DNA of 64,000 bases from Vibrio mytili (GTDB lineage: Bacteria; Pseudomonadota; Gammaproteobacteria; Enterobacterales; Vibrionaceae): positions 1-64,000 of the forward strand of contig NZ_JXOK01000022.1 of the NCBI RefSeq assembly GCF_000830505.1. The letters are read 5' to 3'. The position numbers and the translations under genes were made by a program. Each line of letters opens with the position of its first letter. Position 1 is the stretch's first letter. The notes beneath the pieces were generated by a model that was given only the letters and a program-made list of their open reading frames with translations, was not told the DNA's origin and made no database searches. Shown here in pieces: positions 36,827-47,525 of this stretch.

Positions 36827-37363
36827 GTGTTTCCTATCTTATTATTGGCGTTTATCTTCGTTCCGATCATTGAAATCGGCTTATTTATCCAGGTGGGTGG
36901 TTTTTTAGGCCTATGGACGACCATTGCTCTGGTGCTGGTGACAGCTGTGGTAGGGGCATCTTTGGTGCGTAGCCAAGGTATTCAAACGTTGCTTTCCGTT
37001 CAGGGGCGTCTGGAAAAAGGTGAGATCCCGGCTCAGCAGATTTTTGAGGGGGTTATGCTGGCGGTCGCTGGTGTGCTACTGCTTACTCCAGGATTTATGA
37101 CAGACGCGCTGGGTATGCTGGTGCTATTACCTGCGCCACGTGCGGCCATTGCTAAATATTTAATGAGTAAAATGGTGGTAAAAACGGTTCAAGGTGGTGG
37201 CTTTCACGGCGGGTTTTCTAATCAAGGACCGTTTGAGGAGGATCCATTTCGTCGCGGTCCGTTTAACTCGGACTCTGATAATGGCAATACGTTCGAAGGA
37301 GAATACGAGCGTAAAGATAAAGATAAAGATAAAGACAACGATGACCACAATAAGCTGCATTGA
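36827..37363 (+). CDS. fxsA: FxsA family membrane protein
   Basis: A cytoplasmic-membrane protein with two to three hydrophobic segments (LLAFIFVPIIEIGLFIQVGG, LWTTIALVLVTAVVGASLV, MLAVAGVLLLTPGFMTDALGML). E. coli FxsA overproduction relieves F-plasmid exclusion of phage T7; its cellular role is unclear. It starts with GTG after a strong AAAGGAGG ribosome site. 178 residues. The C-terminal tail is glycine- and charge-rich and ends in a KDKDKDKD run coded by a hexanucleotide repeat. The gene often lies between aspA and groESL; here groESL is 7.7 kb away. Confidence 0.92.
   Translation: MFPILLLAFIFVPIIEIGLFIQVGGFLGLWTTIALVLVTAVVGASLVRSQGIQTLLSVQGRLEKGEIPAQQIFEGVMLAVAGVLLLTPGFMTDALGMLVLLPAPRAAIAKYLMSKMVVKTVQGGGFHGGFSNQGPFEEDPFRRGPFNSDSDNGNTFEGEYERKDKDKDKDNDDHNKLH
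37313..37336 (+). repeat. (AAAGAT)4 microsatellite in fxsA
   Basis: Three perfect AAAGAT units and one AAAGAC encode Lys-Asp repeats in the FxsA tail. Changes in unit number keep the frame, so they would alter tail length rather than switch the gene off. Confidence 0.85.
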
Positions 37364-37390
37364 GGGCTATTCAGTGGTTTCGGTTTAACG

Positions 37391-37418
37391 AAAAAGAGCG
37401 CAAAAGCGCTCTTTTTAT
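37391..37418. terminator. Terminator between fxsA and trmL
   Basis: AAAAAGAGCGC/GCGCTCTTTTT arms with a short A-rich loop serve both convergent genes. Confidence 0.9.
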
Positions 37419-37463
37419 ATTCCAGGGGCTGTTTTTCGCGGTTAACCACAACGGGCTGATGCA

Positions 37464-37943
37464 CTACACCGCGCCGTCAAAACCCATTTGACGCCACGCT
37501 TCAAAAGCGATGATGGCGACGGCATTCGATAGGTTTAGACTACGCGCATCTGGCATCATTGGAATGCGAATCCGTTGCTCCATTGGCAGACTATCAATGA
37601 GCTCAGCGGGCAAGCCTCGCGTTTCTGGCCCAAACAATAGCACATCGCCAGCTTGATATTGTGCGTCCACATGGTGACCTGTCGTCTTGGTGGTGCAAGC
37701 AAACAGACGGTAGTGACCTTGTTTCTCTTTTTCCAAATACTCTACAAATGCCTGAAAATCTTTATGACGTGTCACTCGAGCTAAATCATGGTAGTCCAGT
37801 CCTGCACGGCGAACTTTCTTCTCTTCCAAATCAAAACCTAATGGCTCAATAAGATGAAGATTGGCACCGCAGTTGGCGCACAGTCGAATGATGTTGCCGG
37901 TATTCGGCGCAATTTCTGGTTCGTATAAAGCGATATCAAACAT
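37464..37943 (-). CDS. trmL: tRNA (cytidine/uridine-2'-O)-methyltransferase TrmL
   Basis: SPOUT methyltransferase for the 2'-O of the wobble nucleotide 34 in tRNA-Leu isoacceptors. I start at ATG 37943 ([24 protein letters not shown]), giving 159 residues that align with E. coli; the open frame runs 19 codons upstream through an inverted repeat. Motifs: [32 protein letters not shown] and the knot region [28 protein letters not shown] 28-bp perfect palindrome lies 38 bases before the start. Confidence 0.95.
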   Translation of the reverse strand: MFDIALYEPEIAPNTGNIIRLCANCGANLHLIEPLGFDLEEKKVRRAGLDYHDLARVTRHKDFQAFVEYLEKEKQGHYRLFACTTKTTGHHVDAQYQAGDVLLFGPETRGLPAELIDSLPMEQRIRIPMMPDARSLNLSNAVAIIAFEAWRQMGFDGAV

Positions 37944-37981
37944 GGTATTGAAATAGAGTTGGTCAAAAGATAGGGGCAGTA

Positions 37982-38009
37982 TATACCCAAGTGGATCCAC
38001 TTGGGTATA
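37982..38009. repeat. 28-bp perfect palindrome, TATACCCAAG type (copy 3)
   Basis: TATACCCAAGTGG is followed at once by its exact complement, centred on GGATCC at 37993-37998. The ends resemble the TATACTCAAG arms at 10603 and 31213, so it may be a minimal member of the same family. It lies between the sod remnant and trmL. Confidence 0.75.
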
Positions 38010-38026
38010 AAAGAGGGGTTAAGTAT

Positions 38027-38208
38027 TTAACAGACCCTTGGTGTAAGCACGCGAGCATAGTCTTCTTCAACGGTGCGCCAGTTCACGGTGTCAACCAGGC
38101 GTCGATATACTCAGGTCGACACTTTTGATAACTGATGTAGTAAGCGTGCTCCCACACATCGAATGCAAGGCTGAGTTTACTGCGGATCTCTTCTATTAAT
38201 ACTGAGAA
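38027..38208 (-). pseudogene. Superoxide dismutase C-terminal remnant
   Basis: The minus strand reads [23 protein letters not shown], the metal-binding DVWEHAYY signature of Fe/Mn superoxide dismutases. After one missing base near 38099 it continues as [20 protein letters not shown] and stops at 38027. The N-terminal two thirds, with the first metal-binding histidines, are absent: cpxA ends only 27 bases upstream of the readable part. V. cholerae has sodA exactly between trmL-side genes and cpxA, so this is the decayed or deleted resident sodA. An assembly collapse could mimic the deletion. Confidence 0.85.
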
Positions 38209-38234
38209 CCATTTTAAAGGGTGTTTTTGTCGGA

Positions 38235-39638
38235 TTATTTGCCTGCTTTGACTAGTGGTAGAGCAATCGCGATGCGCAGTCCACCTAACGGGCTTCGGCT
38301 GGCTTTGATGGTGCCACTATGCTGACGGACGGCACTTTCGGTGATTGTTAACCCTAGCCCGGCACCACCAGAGTGTCGATCACGTGCGGTGGAGACTCGG
38401 TAAAATGGGCGGAATATCGCTTCCAGTTCACTATCTGGAACTCCTTCGCCATTATCGTCGACCGTGATGTATAAGGTGTTGCCTTGTGTTTTGATCGCCA
38501 CTTCCACTTCATCCTTGCCATAATAAATAGCATTACGAATGATGTTTTCGACTGCGCTCATGAGCAATTTGGGATTACCCGAAATGCTGCCCTTGGGCAG
38601 AGTGGAATAGCGCAATTGTTTACCCATCTGTTCCGCTTCAAATTGGCTGTCTTTAATGATCTCTTCCCACAGGCTTTGAATTGGCTGGGTTTCTCGAGTC
38701 ATATGGCTATTGGCTTGCATTCGAGAGAGTGCAAGCAGTTCACTGATCATTTGTTCAAGTCGTTGTGATTCTGTATCAATTCGTGCGAGTTCAGGACTTT
38801 CGCCTTGCTTACGTGTGGCTAAGGCGCTCGCCATCCTTAAGCGTGTCAGTGGAGAGCGTAACTCATGAGAAATGTCGGAAAGCAGACGCTGCTGACCGGA
38901 AATGATCTGATTCACCGCTTCGACCATTTGGTTAAAGCTGCTACCTGCTTGACGAAACTCTGTCGTGCCTTTTTCCAAATTGGGGTCGGTTACAAATTCT
39001 CCCTTGGCGACACGCTGAGCGGCCGCTTCTAGCCGACGAGCAGGCAGGCTTAATGCCCAAGCTAACCATAACAGTAATGGTGTACTGACCAACATCACAG
39101 CTAGCAACAACTGCACGGGGTGATCGAAAAGTTGCAATAGAAAAGGGGGCGGTTGGTTCCATTTAAATCCGACGTACATCAAGATGTCGGTACCAGCTAA
39201 GGTAATAGGTACTGGGCCTGCAATCATGTACCGACCATAGAGCTTTTGTTTTGGTTGTTGATTATCTTCGATGATAGAGACAAAGTTTTGCATCGCCCTA
39301 AGGTGGAAATTTTTACGATTGTCCGTGGTTAACACTTTGCCATCATAATCAGAAAAAAATATCCGTGGACGCGGGTCGTGTTTGTGTTCTCGGCGCCCTT
39401 CGATACTCAACAAAATGTGTTCAAGGTTGGTCTGTTGCTGGTACTCTTTTTGAACGTCATCACGCAGTTGAAGAATACGTTGGTAAGGCCCATCCGGAAT
39501 GTTGTGCGCTTTACGTGGGTCCAAATGGGGCAAAGATAATACCGCGATCAGCACCAGTAGCATGGTGAACCAAAAAATGGCAAAAATACGTCCGTACAAG
39601 GTGTTGACGTTGGGCAGTTTAAAACGAGACAGGGGCAT
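38235..39638 (-). CDS. cpxA: Envelope-stress sensor histidine kinase CpxA
   Basis: Inner-membrane sensor that phosphorylates CpxR on envelope misfolding. 467 residues: a first membrane segment ([22 protein letters not shown]), a periplasmic sensor region (about 35-165), a second segment ([26 protein letters not shown]), HAMP, then HisKA with [19 protein letters not shown] and an ATPase domain with DNGEGVPD and GGAGLGLTI. Its ATG overlaps the cpxR stop (TAATG), the usual cpxRA operon. Confidence 0.96.
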   Translation of the reverse strand: MPLSRFKLPNVNTLYGRIFAIFWFTMLLVLIAVLSLPHLDPRKAHNIPDGPYQRILQLRDDVQKEYQQQTNLEHILLSIEGRREHKHDPRPRIFFSDYDGKVLTTDNRKNFHLRAMQNFVSIIEDNQQPKQKLYGRYMIAGPVPITLAGTDILMYVGFKWNQPPPFLLQLFDHPVQLLLAVMLVSTPLLLWLAWALSLPARRLEAAAQRVAKGEFVTDPNLEKGTTEFRQAGSSFNQMVEAVNQIISGQQRLLSDISHELRSPLTRLRMASALATRKQGESPELARIDTESQRLEQMISELLALSRMQANSHMTRETQPIQSLWEEIIKDSQFEAEQMGKQLRYSTLPKGSISGNPKLLMSAVENIIRNAIYYGKDEVEVAIKTQGNTLYITVDDNGEGVPDSELEAIFRPFYRVSTARDRHSGGAGLGLTITESAVRQHSGTIKASRSPLGGLRIAIALPLVKAGK

Positions 39639-40327
39639 TAGTCCTCCTCAAGCAGCATGTAGCCGCGTCCGCGTAAGGTTTTGATGCGCGGCTTTCCATT
39701 CTTTTGATCGGGGAGCTTTTTACGTAAATTCGAAACATGCATATCGATAGCGCGATCAAACGCCGCTAACCGCTTGCCAAGCACATCTAAACTCAGAGTT
39801 TCTTTGGTGAGTATTTGGCCCGGATGTTGGACAAAATGCGCCAACAAAGCGAACTCTGTTGCGGTTAGGTCGAGCAGTTCTTGATCGCAGTACGCCTCTT
39901 GTTTACCCGGGTAGAGGTGCAGCTCTTGGTACTCAATACAGTCGCTGGTTTTGCTGTCTTTACCGGTTGTGTTGGTACGACGCAAGATAGCTCGAATACG
40001 GGCGAGTAATTCACGGTCACTGAAAGGCTTGGGTAAGTAATCATCGGCGCCCAGCTCTAAGCCAATCACGCGGTCGATCTCTTCCCCCTTAGCGGTGAGC
40101 ATTAATACTGGTGTTTCCCAATGTTCACGCAAGCGTTTTAGCGTTTCCATCCCGTTCAGTTTGGGCATCATGACATCCAGTAAAATCAAGTCAATATCGC
40201 TATTCAGTACCGCTAAACCGGCCTCGCCATCATTGGCTTCACTGACTTGGAACCCTTCGAAGCTCAGCACTTCTTTAAGTAAACTGGTTAGCTCTACATC
40301 GTCATCAATCAAAAGAATATGTGCCAT
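39638..40327 (-). CDS. cpxR: Envelope-stress response regulator CpxR
   Basis: OmpR-type regulator, 229 residues. The receiver holds ILLIDDDVELTSLLKEVLSFEGFQV, the phosphorylated Asp in DLILLDVMMPKLNGMETLKRL and the KPF switch lysine. The winged helix carries DLTATEFALLAHFVQHPGQILTKETLSLDVLGKRLAAFDRAIDMHVSNLRKKL. It is first of cpxRA and divergent from cpxP, with a CpxR box in between. Confidence 0.98.
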   Translation of the reverse strand: MAHILLIDDDVELTSLLKEVLSFEGFQVSEANDGEAGLAVLNSDIDLILLDVMMPKLNGMETLKRLREHWETPVLMLTAKGEEIDRVIGLELGADDYLPKPFSDRELLARIRAILRRTNTTGKDSKTSDCIEYQELHLYPGKQEAYCDQELLDLTATEFALLAHFVQHPGQILTKETLSLDVLGKRLAAFDRAIDMHVSNLRKKLPDQKNGKPRIKTLRGRGYMLLEED

Positions 40328-40406
40328 TAGGGGACCCTGTCATCATTTATCTACTGACCTTATATTACCTTGGAATTGAGGGCAGCGAAGCGTGCCAATC
40401 TCACTC

Positions 40407-40421
40407 TTTACGATTCTTTAC
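40407..40421 (-). promoter_or_regulatory. CpxR box between cpxRA and cpxP
   Basis: On the minus strand GTAAA-N5-GTAAA matches the CpxR consensus exactly. It lies in the 191-base divergent spacer, 80 bases from the cpxR start and 98 from cpxP, so it can serve both. Confidence 0.85.
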
Positions 40422-40518
40422 GCTGCCTATACGCCACTTTACCTAACAAGTCTTATTCTAAACTCAAGCACTGGGAGAACAGCCCAGAAGCAAGCCTAAC
40501 TTGTGTAAGGAATGAATT

Positions 40519-41031
40519 ATGAAATCGACCAAGAAACTTCTATTAGCTGCCGTTGTTCTACCACTTACTTTGGGTACTGCAAGTGTATTTGCCTACGGCG
40601 GTAAAGATCACCATAAAGGCCCACGTGACGAGTGTGGCCCAGGTATGGAGCGTGGCATTATGCGTCAGTTGGATTTGACGGATGCGCAAAGAGATCAGCT
40701 ACAATCGCTGCGTGATACAAACCGGGCCGAGCGAAAAGGAAAAAATTCAGCAGACCGTGAAACGCGTAGAGCAGAGCGTCAGGCGTTCCATGCAAAAATG
40801 CAATCACTGTTACTAGCGGACAACTTTGATGAAGCACAAGCGACTGCTTTGGCAAAAGAAATGGTAGAAAAACAGACTGAACATCGAGTCAGAATGTTGG
40901 AAAAAAGACATCAAATGCTTAGCGTTCTGACTCCGGAACAAAAAGCAGAATTTGTTAAACTGCAAAATGAGCGTAGGCAAGAATGCGGTGAGAAAATGCA
41001 AAAACGTATGGAAAAACGTCAAGCGAACTAG
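40519..41031 (+). CDS. cpxP: Periplasmic Cpx inhibitor/chaperone of the CpxP/Spy family
   Basis: Periplasmic helical protein that binds the CpxA sensor domain and misfolded proteins, damping the response. A signal peptide (KKLLLAAVVLPLTLGTASVFA) is followed by two LTxxQ motifs, LDLTDAQRDQL and VLTPEQKAEFVKL, on long charged helices. 170 residues. Divergent from cpxRA with a CpxR box in the promoter; a strong terminator follows. Confidence 0.93.
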   Translation: MKSTKKLLLAAVVLPLTLGTASVFAYGGKDHHKGPRDECGPGMERGIMRQLDLTDAQRDQLQSLRDTNRAERKGKNSADRETRRAERQAFHAKMQSLLLADNFDEAQATALAKEMVEKQTEHRVRMLEKRHQMLSVLTPEQKAEFVKLQNERRQECGEKMQKRMEKRQAN

Positions 41032-41066
41032 CGATATAAGCGATGACGTGAATAGGTAAGATTGAG

Positions 41067-41093
41067 AGGCAGCTTGTTAGGCTGCCTTTTTTT
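41067..41093 (+). terminator. Terminator of cpxP
   Basis: AGGCAGC/GCTGCCT stem followed by TTTTTTT. Confidence 0.92.
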
Positions 41094-41167
41094 GATCTGG
41101 TTATTTCATACTCATTCTCTCGTTTACAAGGTATACTCGAAACATGGTTTAAGTTAACTCTTTGATT

Positions 41168-42076
41168 ATGAAACACCAATATACGCGATTAGTCACGACA
41201 GCCGCATGGATGGCGACGATTGTGGCGACATTACTCCTGATTGTGAAAGTCATTGTTTGGTGGCTAACAGGATCGGTCAGTCTACTGGCTTCCCTCATTG
41301 ACTCAATGCTTGATATAGCAGCCTCTGTGGTCAATTTGTTTGTGGTTCGTTATGCATTACAACCTGCGGATAGGGAGCATACTTTTGGTCATGGTAAGGC
41401 CGAATCATTGGCCGCCCTTGCTCAAGCCATGTTCATCTCCGGCTCCGCTGTCTTTTTGATCCTCAATGGGGTCGATCGTTTTTTCCGACCTCATGAATTG
41501 CAGGCTCCGGAGTTAGGCGTTTATGTCTCTTTGTTCGCGATGATCTTGACCTTTGGTCTGGTGCTGTTCCAAAAACACGTGGTACGTGTGACCGGAAGCC
41601 AGGCCATTGCTGCAGACTCTTTGCATTATCAAACCGATCTGTATATGAATGCCGCGATTATGGTTGCACTCGGTCTGAGCTATTTTGGGGTCAAGCAGGC
41701 CGATGCCGTGTTTGCGATTGGTATCGGAATCTTTATTCTTTTTAGCGCATATAAAATGGTGCGTAAGGCAACTCAGACCTTACTTGATAGAAAGCTACCC
41801 GATACCGAGTTAGAGCAAATTCGTACTGAGTGCTTGAGCGTAGAGGGCGTGCTTGGCGTACACCAGTTGCGCACAAGAATGTCAGGACCGACCCGCTTTA
41901 TTCAGCTGCACTTGGAGTTGGATGATAACTTACGTTTAATTGAAGCACATCGGATTGCTGATAAAGTCGAAGATAGTTTATTAGCATTATTTCCGGAAGC
42001 GGACATACTGATTCATCAGGATCCATTTTCGGTGATATTAGGTCCAGAGAGAGAGCAGAAAGTCCAAGATTGGTAA
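41168..42076 (+). CDS. fieF: Cation-efflux protein FieF (YiiP)
   Basis: Fe2+/Zn2+ proton antiporter of the cation diffusion facilitator family. 302 residues from ATG 41168 (MKHQYTRLVTTAAW). The tetrahedral metal site is visible as LLASLIDSMLDIAAS in segment 2 and ADSLHYQTDLYMN in segment 5 (DxxxD and HxxxD). Six membrane segments are followed by a cytosolic domain with GVLGVHQLRTRMSGPTRFIQLHLELD and HRIADKVEDSL. In enterics it also sits between cpxP and pfkA. Confidence 0.96.
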   Translation: MKHQYTRLVTTAAWMATIVATLLLIVKVIVWWLTGSVSLLASLIDSMLDIAASVVNLFVVRYALQPADREHTFGHGKAESLAALAQAMFISGSAVFLILNGVDRFFRPHELQAPELGVYVSLFAMILTFGLVLFQKHVVRVTGSQAIAADSLHYQTDLYMNAAIMVALGLSYFGVKQADAVFAIGIGIFILFSAYKMVRKATQTLLDRKLPDTELEQIRTECLSVEGVLGVHQLRTRMSGPTRFIQLHLELDDNLRLIEAHRIADKVEDSLLALFPEADILIHQDPFSVILGPEREQKVQDW

Positions 42077-42427
42077 ATGTTAACGAATGCAGCCTGGTGG
42101 GTGAAAATCCGCTATTGATTGGCTATCTTGGTATCTATTGACTATCTTTCCATCAATGCTTTATAAGAATCGTGATACTGATGTGAATCAACGAAGTTGT
42201 TGAGATAACCTGTAATATCCCACATATTCTCGCAGGACCAAGCATCGAGACGTTGCTTGGCTATCAAAGTTACAAAAGTAGAAAAGTTACATAAATATGT
42301 GCGTTTTCATTGGTATTCCTACAGAGGAAATGTAACATAACGCACAGTTCTGGATTATGCAGGTTGCTTGTTAACAAGGGGCCTTGAAGAAAATTATACA
42401 AATTATTGCCAAAGATCGAGGGTGAGC
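42077..42427. other. Intergenic region before pfkA
   Basis: 351 bases with no gene and no terminator that I can identify for fieF. It should contain the pfkA promoter; the stretch around 42270-42340 is AT-rich. Confidence 0.5.
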
Positions 42428-43390
42428 ATGATTAAGAAGATCGGTGTTTTAACAAGTGGTGGTGATGCACCTGGTATGAACGCTGCAGTTCGTGGTGTGG
42501 TTCGCACAGCACTGTCTGAAGGATTGGAAGTTTTCGGTGTATACGATGGCTACTTAGGTCTTTACGAAGATCGTATCCAAAAGCTGGATCGTTCTAGCGT
42601 TTCGGACGTGATCAATAAAGGTGGTACTTTCCTAGGCTCTGCACGTTTCCCTGAGTTTAAAGAAGTAGCGGTGCGTGAAAAAGCGATTGAGAACTTGAAA
42701 AAACACGGTATCGATGCACTCGTTGTTATCGGTGGTGACGGTTCTTACATGGGCGCGAAGAAACTGACCGAAATGGGTTACCCATGTGTCGGCCTACCGG
42801 GTACAATCGACAACGACATTGCGGGTACGGATTACACTATCGGTTACCTAACCGCACTTAATACGGTGATTGATGCGATTGACCGCCTGCGTGATACCTC
42901 TTCATCTCACCAGCGTATTTCTATTGTTGAAATCATGGGTCGTCACTGTGGTGACCTAACACTAATGTCTGCTATCGCTGGTGGTTGTGAGTACATTATC
43001 ACGCCAGAAACAGGTCTTGATAAAGAGAAGCTGATTAGCAACATCCAAGACGGCATATCAAAAGGTAAGAAGCATGCGATCATCGCTCTGACAGAACTGA
43101 TGATGGATGCGAATGAACTAGCTAAAGACATTGAAGAAGCGACGGGTCGTGAAACGCGTGCTACGGTACTTGGTCACATCCAACGTGGTGGTCGTCCGAC
43201 TGCGTTTGACCGTGTACTCGCTTCTCGTATGGGTAACTACGCGGTTCATCTGTTGAAAGATGGTCACGGCGGTCGTTGTGTGGGTATCATGAAAGAGCAA
43301 CTGGTTCATCACGATATTATTGATGCGATTGAAAATATGAAGCGTCCAGTGCGTAACGACCTTTACAAAGTTGCAGAAGAGTTATTCTAA
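42428..43390 (+). CDS. pfkA: 6-phosphofructokinase
   Basis: ATP-dependent phosphorylation of fructose 6-phosphate, the committed glycolytic step, by an allosteric tetramer. The start at 42428 ([23 protein letters not shown]) follows GAGGGTGAGC; the frame stays open upstream. 320 residues. Motifs: [15 protein letters not shown], the catalytic [36 protein letters not shown] and [19 protein letters not shown]. Confidence 0.98.
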   Translation: MIKKIGVLTSGGDAPGMNAAVRGVVRTALSEGLEVFGVYDGYLGLYEDRIQKLDRSSVSDVINKGGTFLGSARFPEFKEVAVREKAIENLKKHGIDALVVIGGDGSYMGAKKLTEMGYPCVGLPGTIDNDIAGTDYTIGYLTALNTVIDAIDRLRDTSSSHQRISIVEIMGRHCGDLTLMSAIAGGCEYIITPETGLDKEKLISNIQDGISKGKKHAIIALTELMMDANELAKDIEEATGRETRATVLGHIQRGGRPTAFDRVLASRMGNYAVHLLKDGHGGRCVGIMKEQLVHHDIIDAIENMKRPVRNDLYKVAEELF

Positions 43391-43425
43391 GCAGTCGATT
43401 CGCTTTGTATTGAACTCAATTATTG

Positions 43426-43459
43426 AATGCCGTTTGCTTAATCGCAAACGGCATTTTTT
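43426..43459 (+). terminator. Terminator of pfkA
   Basis: Perfect 12-base arms AATGCCGTTTGC/GCAAACGGCATT with a 6-base loop, followed by TTTTTG. Confidence 0.95.
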
Positions 43460-43491
43460 GTTGTATTGAGTTAGGGGTTACGGATGACAGA

Positions 43492-44862
43492 TTACGGACC
43501 TTCTTTCAACACCAACTTCCTCTCACGAAGCGCAAACAAGTAGCCCAGTAGCCCACCAAGAATATTGCCAAGCGCAATGCCGATAAATAGCCCTTCCACC
43601 CCATAGACACGACTGCCCACAAGCCGCCGGCAGGGTGAAGACAAACAATCGCATAAAGCTCCATCGAAAGGCGTGCAACGGCTTATGCATGGCATTCAAC
43701 CCGCTGACTAGCATCATCACAATACCTTGAAAGCCATAGCTAAACGGGACCACCAGAAGGTAATGCCACAGCAGATTTTTAACCGTTTCCTCTTGTGAGA
43801 ACAATGCGGCGAGAGGAATGCTTAATGGCACCATAGCCAAGAAAATGAAGCCTTGAAATACCACAGAAAAGCGCATGCTGATGAACAGCCCTGAAAATGC
43901 GCGTTGTGGATTGTTGGCACCCAGGTTTTGCGCCATAAATGGGGTTAACGCTGAGGTGAGTGACATCAAGACGAGAATCAATATAGATTCAATGCGTTGA
44001 GCTGCGCCATATGCGGCAACGGCAGCTGTACCGTGACTGGATAGCAACATCATTAATATTGCGCCGGATAAGGGATTCATTGCAGTCGACAAGGCGGCTG
44101 GCGTGCCAATTTTCAACGTTTGTTGCCAATCTTGCTTCACAAACGCCCATTGCGGTTTCGCTAATAACTTTTCTCTTTTGACCAACACGTAAAGTGAACC
44201 GACCAAGCACCTAGCCAACTGAATGCACTGGCGATAGCCGCCCCTTGAATACCAAGTTCTGGGAAGGGGCCAAGCCCAAAGATCAGTAGCGGGTCCAGCA
44301 TGCCATTGATCAAACCCGCGAGCATCATGATTTTTGCTGGGGTTTTGGTGTCTCCAGTCGCACGAATGGCACTGTTGCCAGCCATCGGGATGACAAGTAA
44401 TGGAATGGTTAAATACCACACTTGCATATATTGTTCGATGAGTGGGATCAGTGGGTCTGTCGCGCCTAAAAAACCGAATAAGGGAGCAATGGTGAAATAC
44501 CCTGTGGAAGAGGCGATGGTGACTAACGCCAATGCCAACAGTAAACCGTGCGTGCTAAAACGTGCCGCTTGTGGGGCATGACCTTGGCCCAGTAGACGAC
44601 CGATGTTGGTCGACAGTCCCATGCCGATTCCCATCGTAATGCAATTGACTGCAAAGGTAACCGGAAAGGTGTAACTGATGGCGGCCAGAGAATCGGTCCC
44701 CAGTAAGGAGATAAAGAACGTATCGACTAAGTTAAACATCAAGATAGCGATCATGCCCATCGTCATCGGCACCGTCATCTTACGCAGTGTTTCAGGAATA
44801 GGGGCGGTCAGTAAGCCGTGCTTATCGGTTACTGGATTGTCTGACGTGTTCGTTTCCCGCAT
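43492..44862 (-). pseudogene. MATE-family efflux protein (two frameshifts)
   Basis: Multidrug/Na+ antiporter of the MATE family in three frames. The first piece from 44862 reads IPETLRKMTVPMTMGMIAILMFNLVDTFFISLLGTDSLAAISYTFPV through AIASAFSWLGA. A missing base near 44203-44208 shifts it to LVGSLYVLVKREKLLAKPQWAF and onward through the second six-helix bundle. An extra G near 43619-43623 then shifts it to VGSRVYGVEGLFIGIALGNILGG, ending LVLKEGP. Restored length is about 456 residues. All expected segments are present, so either the gene is freshly inactivated or the sequence has two errors. Confidence 0.85.
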
Positions 44863-44984
44863 GGATTGTGTCTATCTGATGGATGTGAGCCAAGGATACA
44901 AGAAACCAAGAAGGTGAGCGAGTGCGCATTTATTATGTAAAGCGATGCGAATTTTAAGCTAAGTCACAAAAAAATTACTGTCGC

Positions 44985-45015
44985 CCCTTGGGATCGCCCA
45001 TCCGACCCCTTATAT
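44985..45015 (+). promoter_or_regulatory. Heat-shock (sigma-32) promoter of groESL
   Basis: CCCTTGGG at 44985-44992 and CCCCTTATAT at 45006-45015 resemble the sigma-32 -35 (CTTGAA) and -10 (CCCCATNT) elements, with about 13 bases between and 68 bases to the groES start. Confidence 0.65.
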
Positions 45016-45083
45016 ATGAGTCAGCAGCCCTAGTGAGGGCAATTATCAAATAAACATGGAAATTTTCAGGAGAGACGACCGAT

Positions 45084-45374
45084 ATGAACATTCGTCCATT
45101 ACATGATCGAGTTATCGTTGAACGTAAAGAAGTTGAATCAAAGTCAGCGGGTGGCATCGTTCTTACGGGTTCTGCTGCGGAGAAATCAACTCGCGGTGTG
45201 GTGCTAGCTGTAGGTAAAGGCCGCATTCTAGAAAACGGTACTGTACTACCGCTGGACGTAAAAGTTGGTGATACCGTTATCTTCGCTGAAGGTTACGGCA
45301 CAAAAACTGAAAAAATCGACGGTAAAGAAGTGCTTGTGATGTCAGAGAACGACATCATGGCAATCGTTGAATAA
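45084..45374 (+). CDS. groES: Co-chaperonin GroES
   Basis: Heptameric lid of the GroEL folding chamber. 96 residues: [40 protein letters not shown] includes the mobile loop; the C-terminus [25 protein letters not shown] is typical. It lies 74 bases before groEL, after a sigma-32-like promoter. Confidence 0.99.
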   Translation: MNIRPLHDRVIVERKEVESKSAGGIVLTGSAAEKSTRGVVLAVGKGRILENGTVLPLDVKVGDTVIFAEGYGTKTEKIDGKEVLVMSENDIMAIVE

Positions 45375-45391
45375 TAGCAATCATTGGGTAA

Positions 45392-47095
<1,704 letters not shown>

Positions 47096-47124
47096 CGCTT
47101 ACCCAGCTAACCAACCCTTTGAAG

Positions 47125-47151
47125 AGCCGAGGTTTTACCTCGGCTTTTTTT
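47125..47151 (+). terminator. Terminator of groESL
   Basis: AGCCGAGG/CCTCGGCT stem followed by TTTTTTTA, 30 bases past the groEL stop. Confidence 0.93.
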
Positions 47152-47525
47152 ATATATAACGTTTGAGGTCTGCGAACTTGCAGGAAAATTCTGATAATCA
47201 AAACGAGACGGTCGATTGTGTAGATTCGGTGCAATAAATACGGTAAAACGCTGATAAAAATAACTGAGGTTATTTTTTTTGACTACAGTTTTGTGTAAGG
47301 CGTGTGAATTGAACTGCAACTCGCCGAGAAAAATAGCACAACAGCAAAATGTAGATCATTCTACTCATTTCGTGACGTATAGGTGAGGTTTGTGGAGTTT
47401 GGCTTTATCGACAAACCATTAGTGTGTCCCTCGGGTATTACCTAGATACTGAAGTATCAAAGTAGAGTCGTGGGAGGAATTTGTACCCTACCGTCACAGC
47501 TTGATACGTACATCAGGAGATAACA
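47152..47525. other. Intergenic region after groEL
   Basis: About 370 bases without a gene. A second terminator-like hairpin, AAATAAC-TGA-GGTTATTT plus T run, lies at 47262-47280. The rest should hold the promoter of the next gene; no operator was recognised. Confidence 0.55.

Noticed and set aside
44140..44210. Two separate small membrane proteins instead of one MATE gene
   Set aside because: The fragments join into a single normal MATE sequence when one base is restored at each break.
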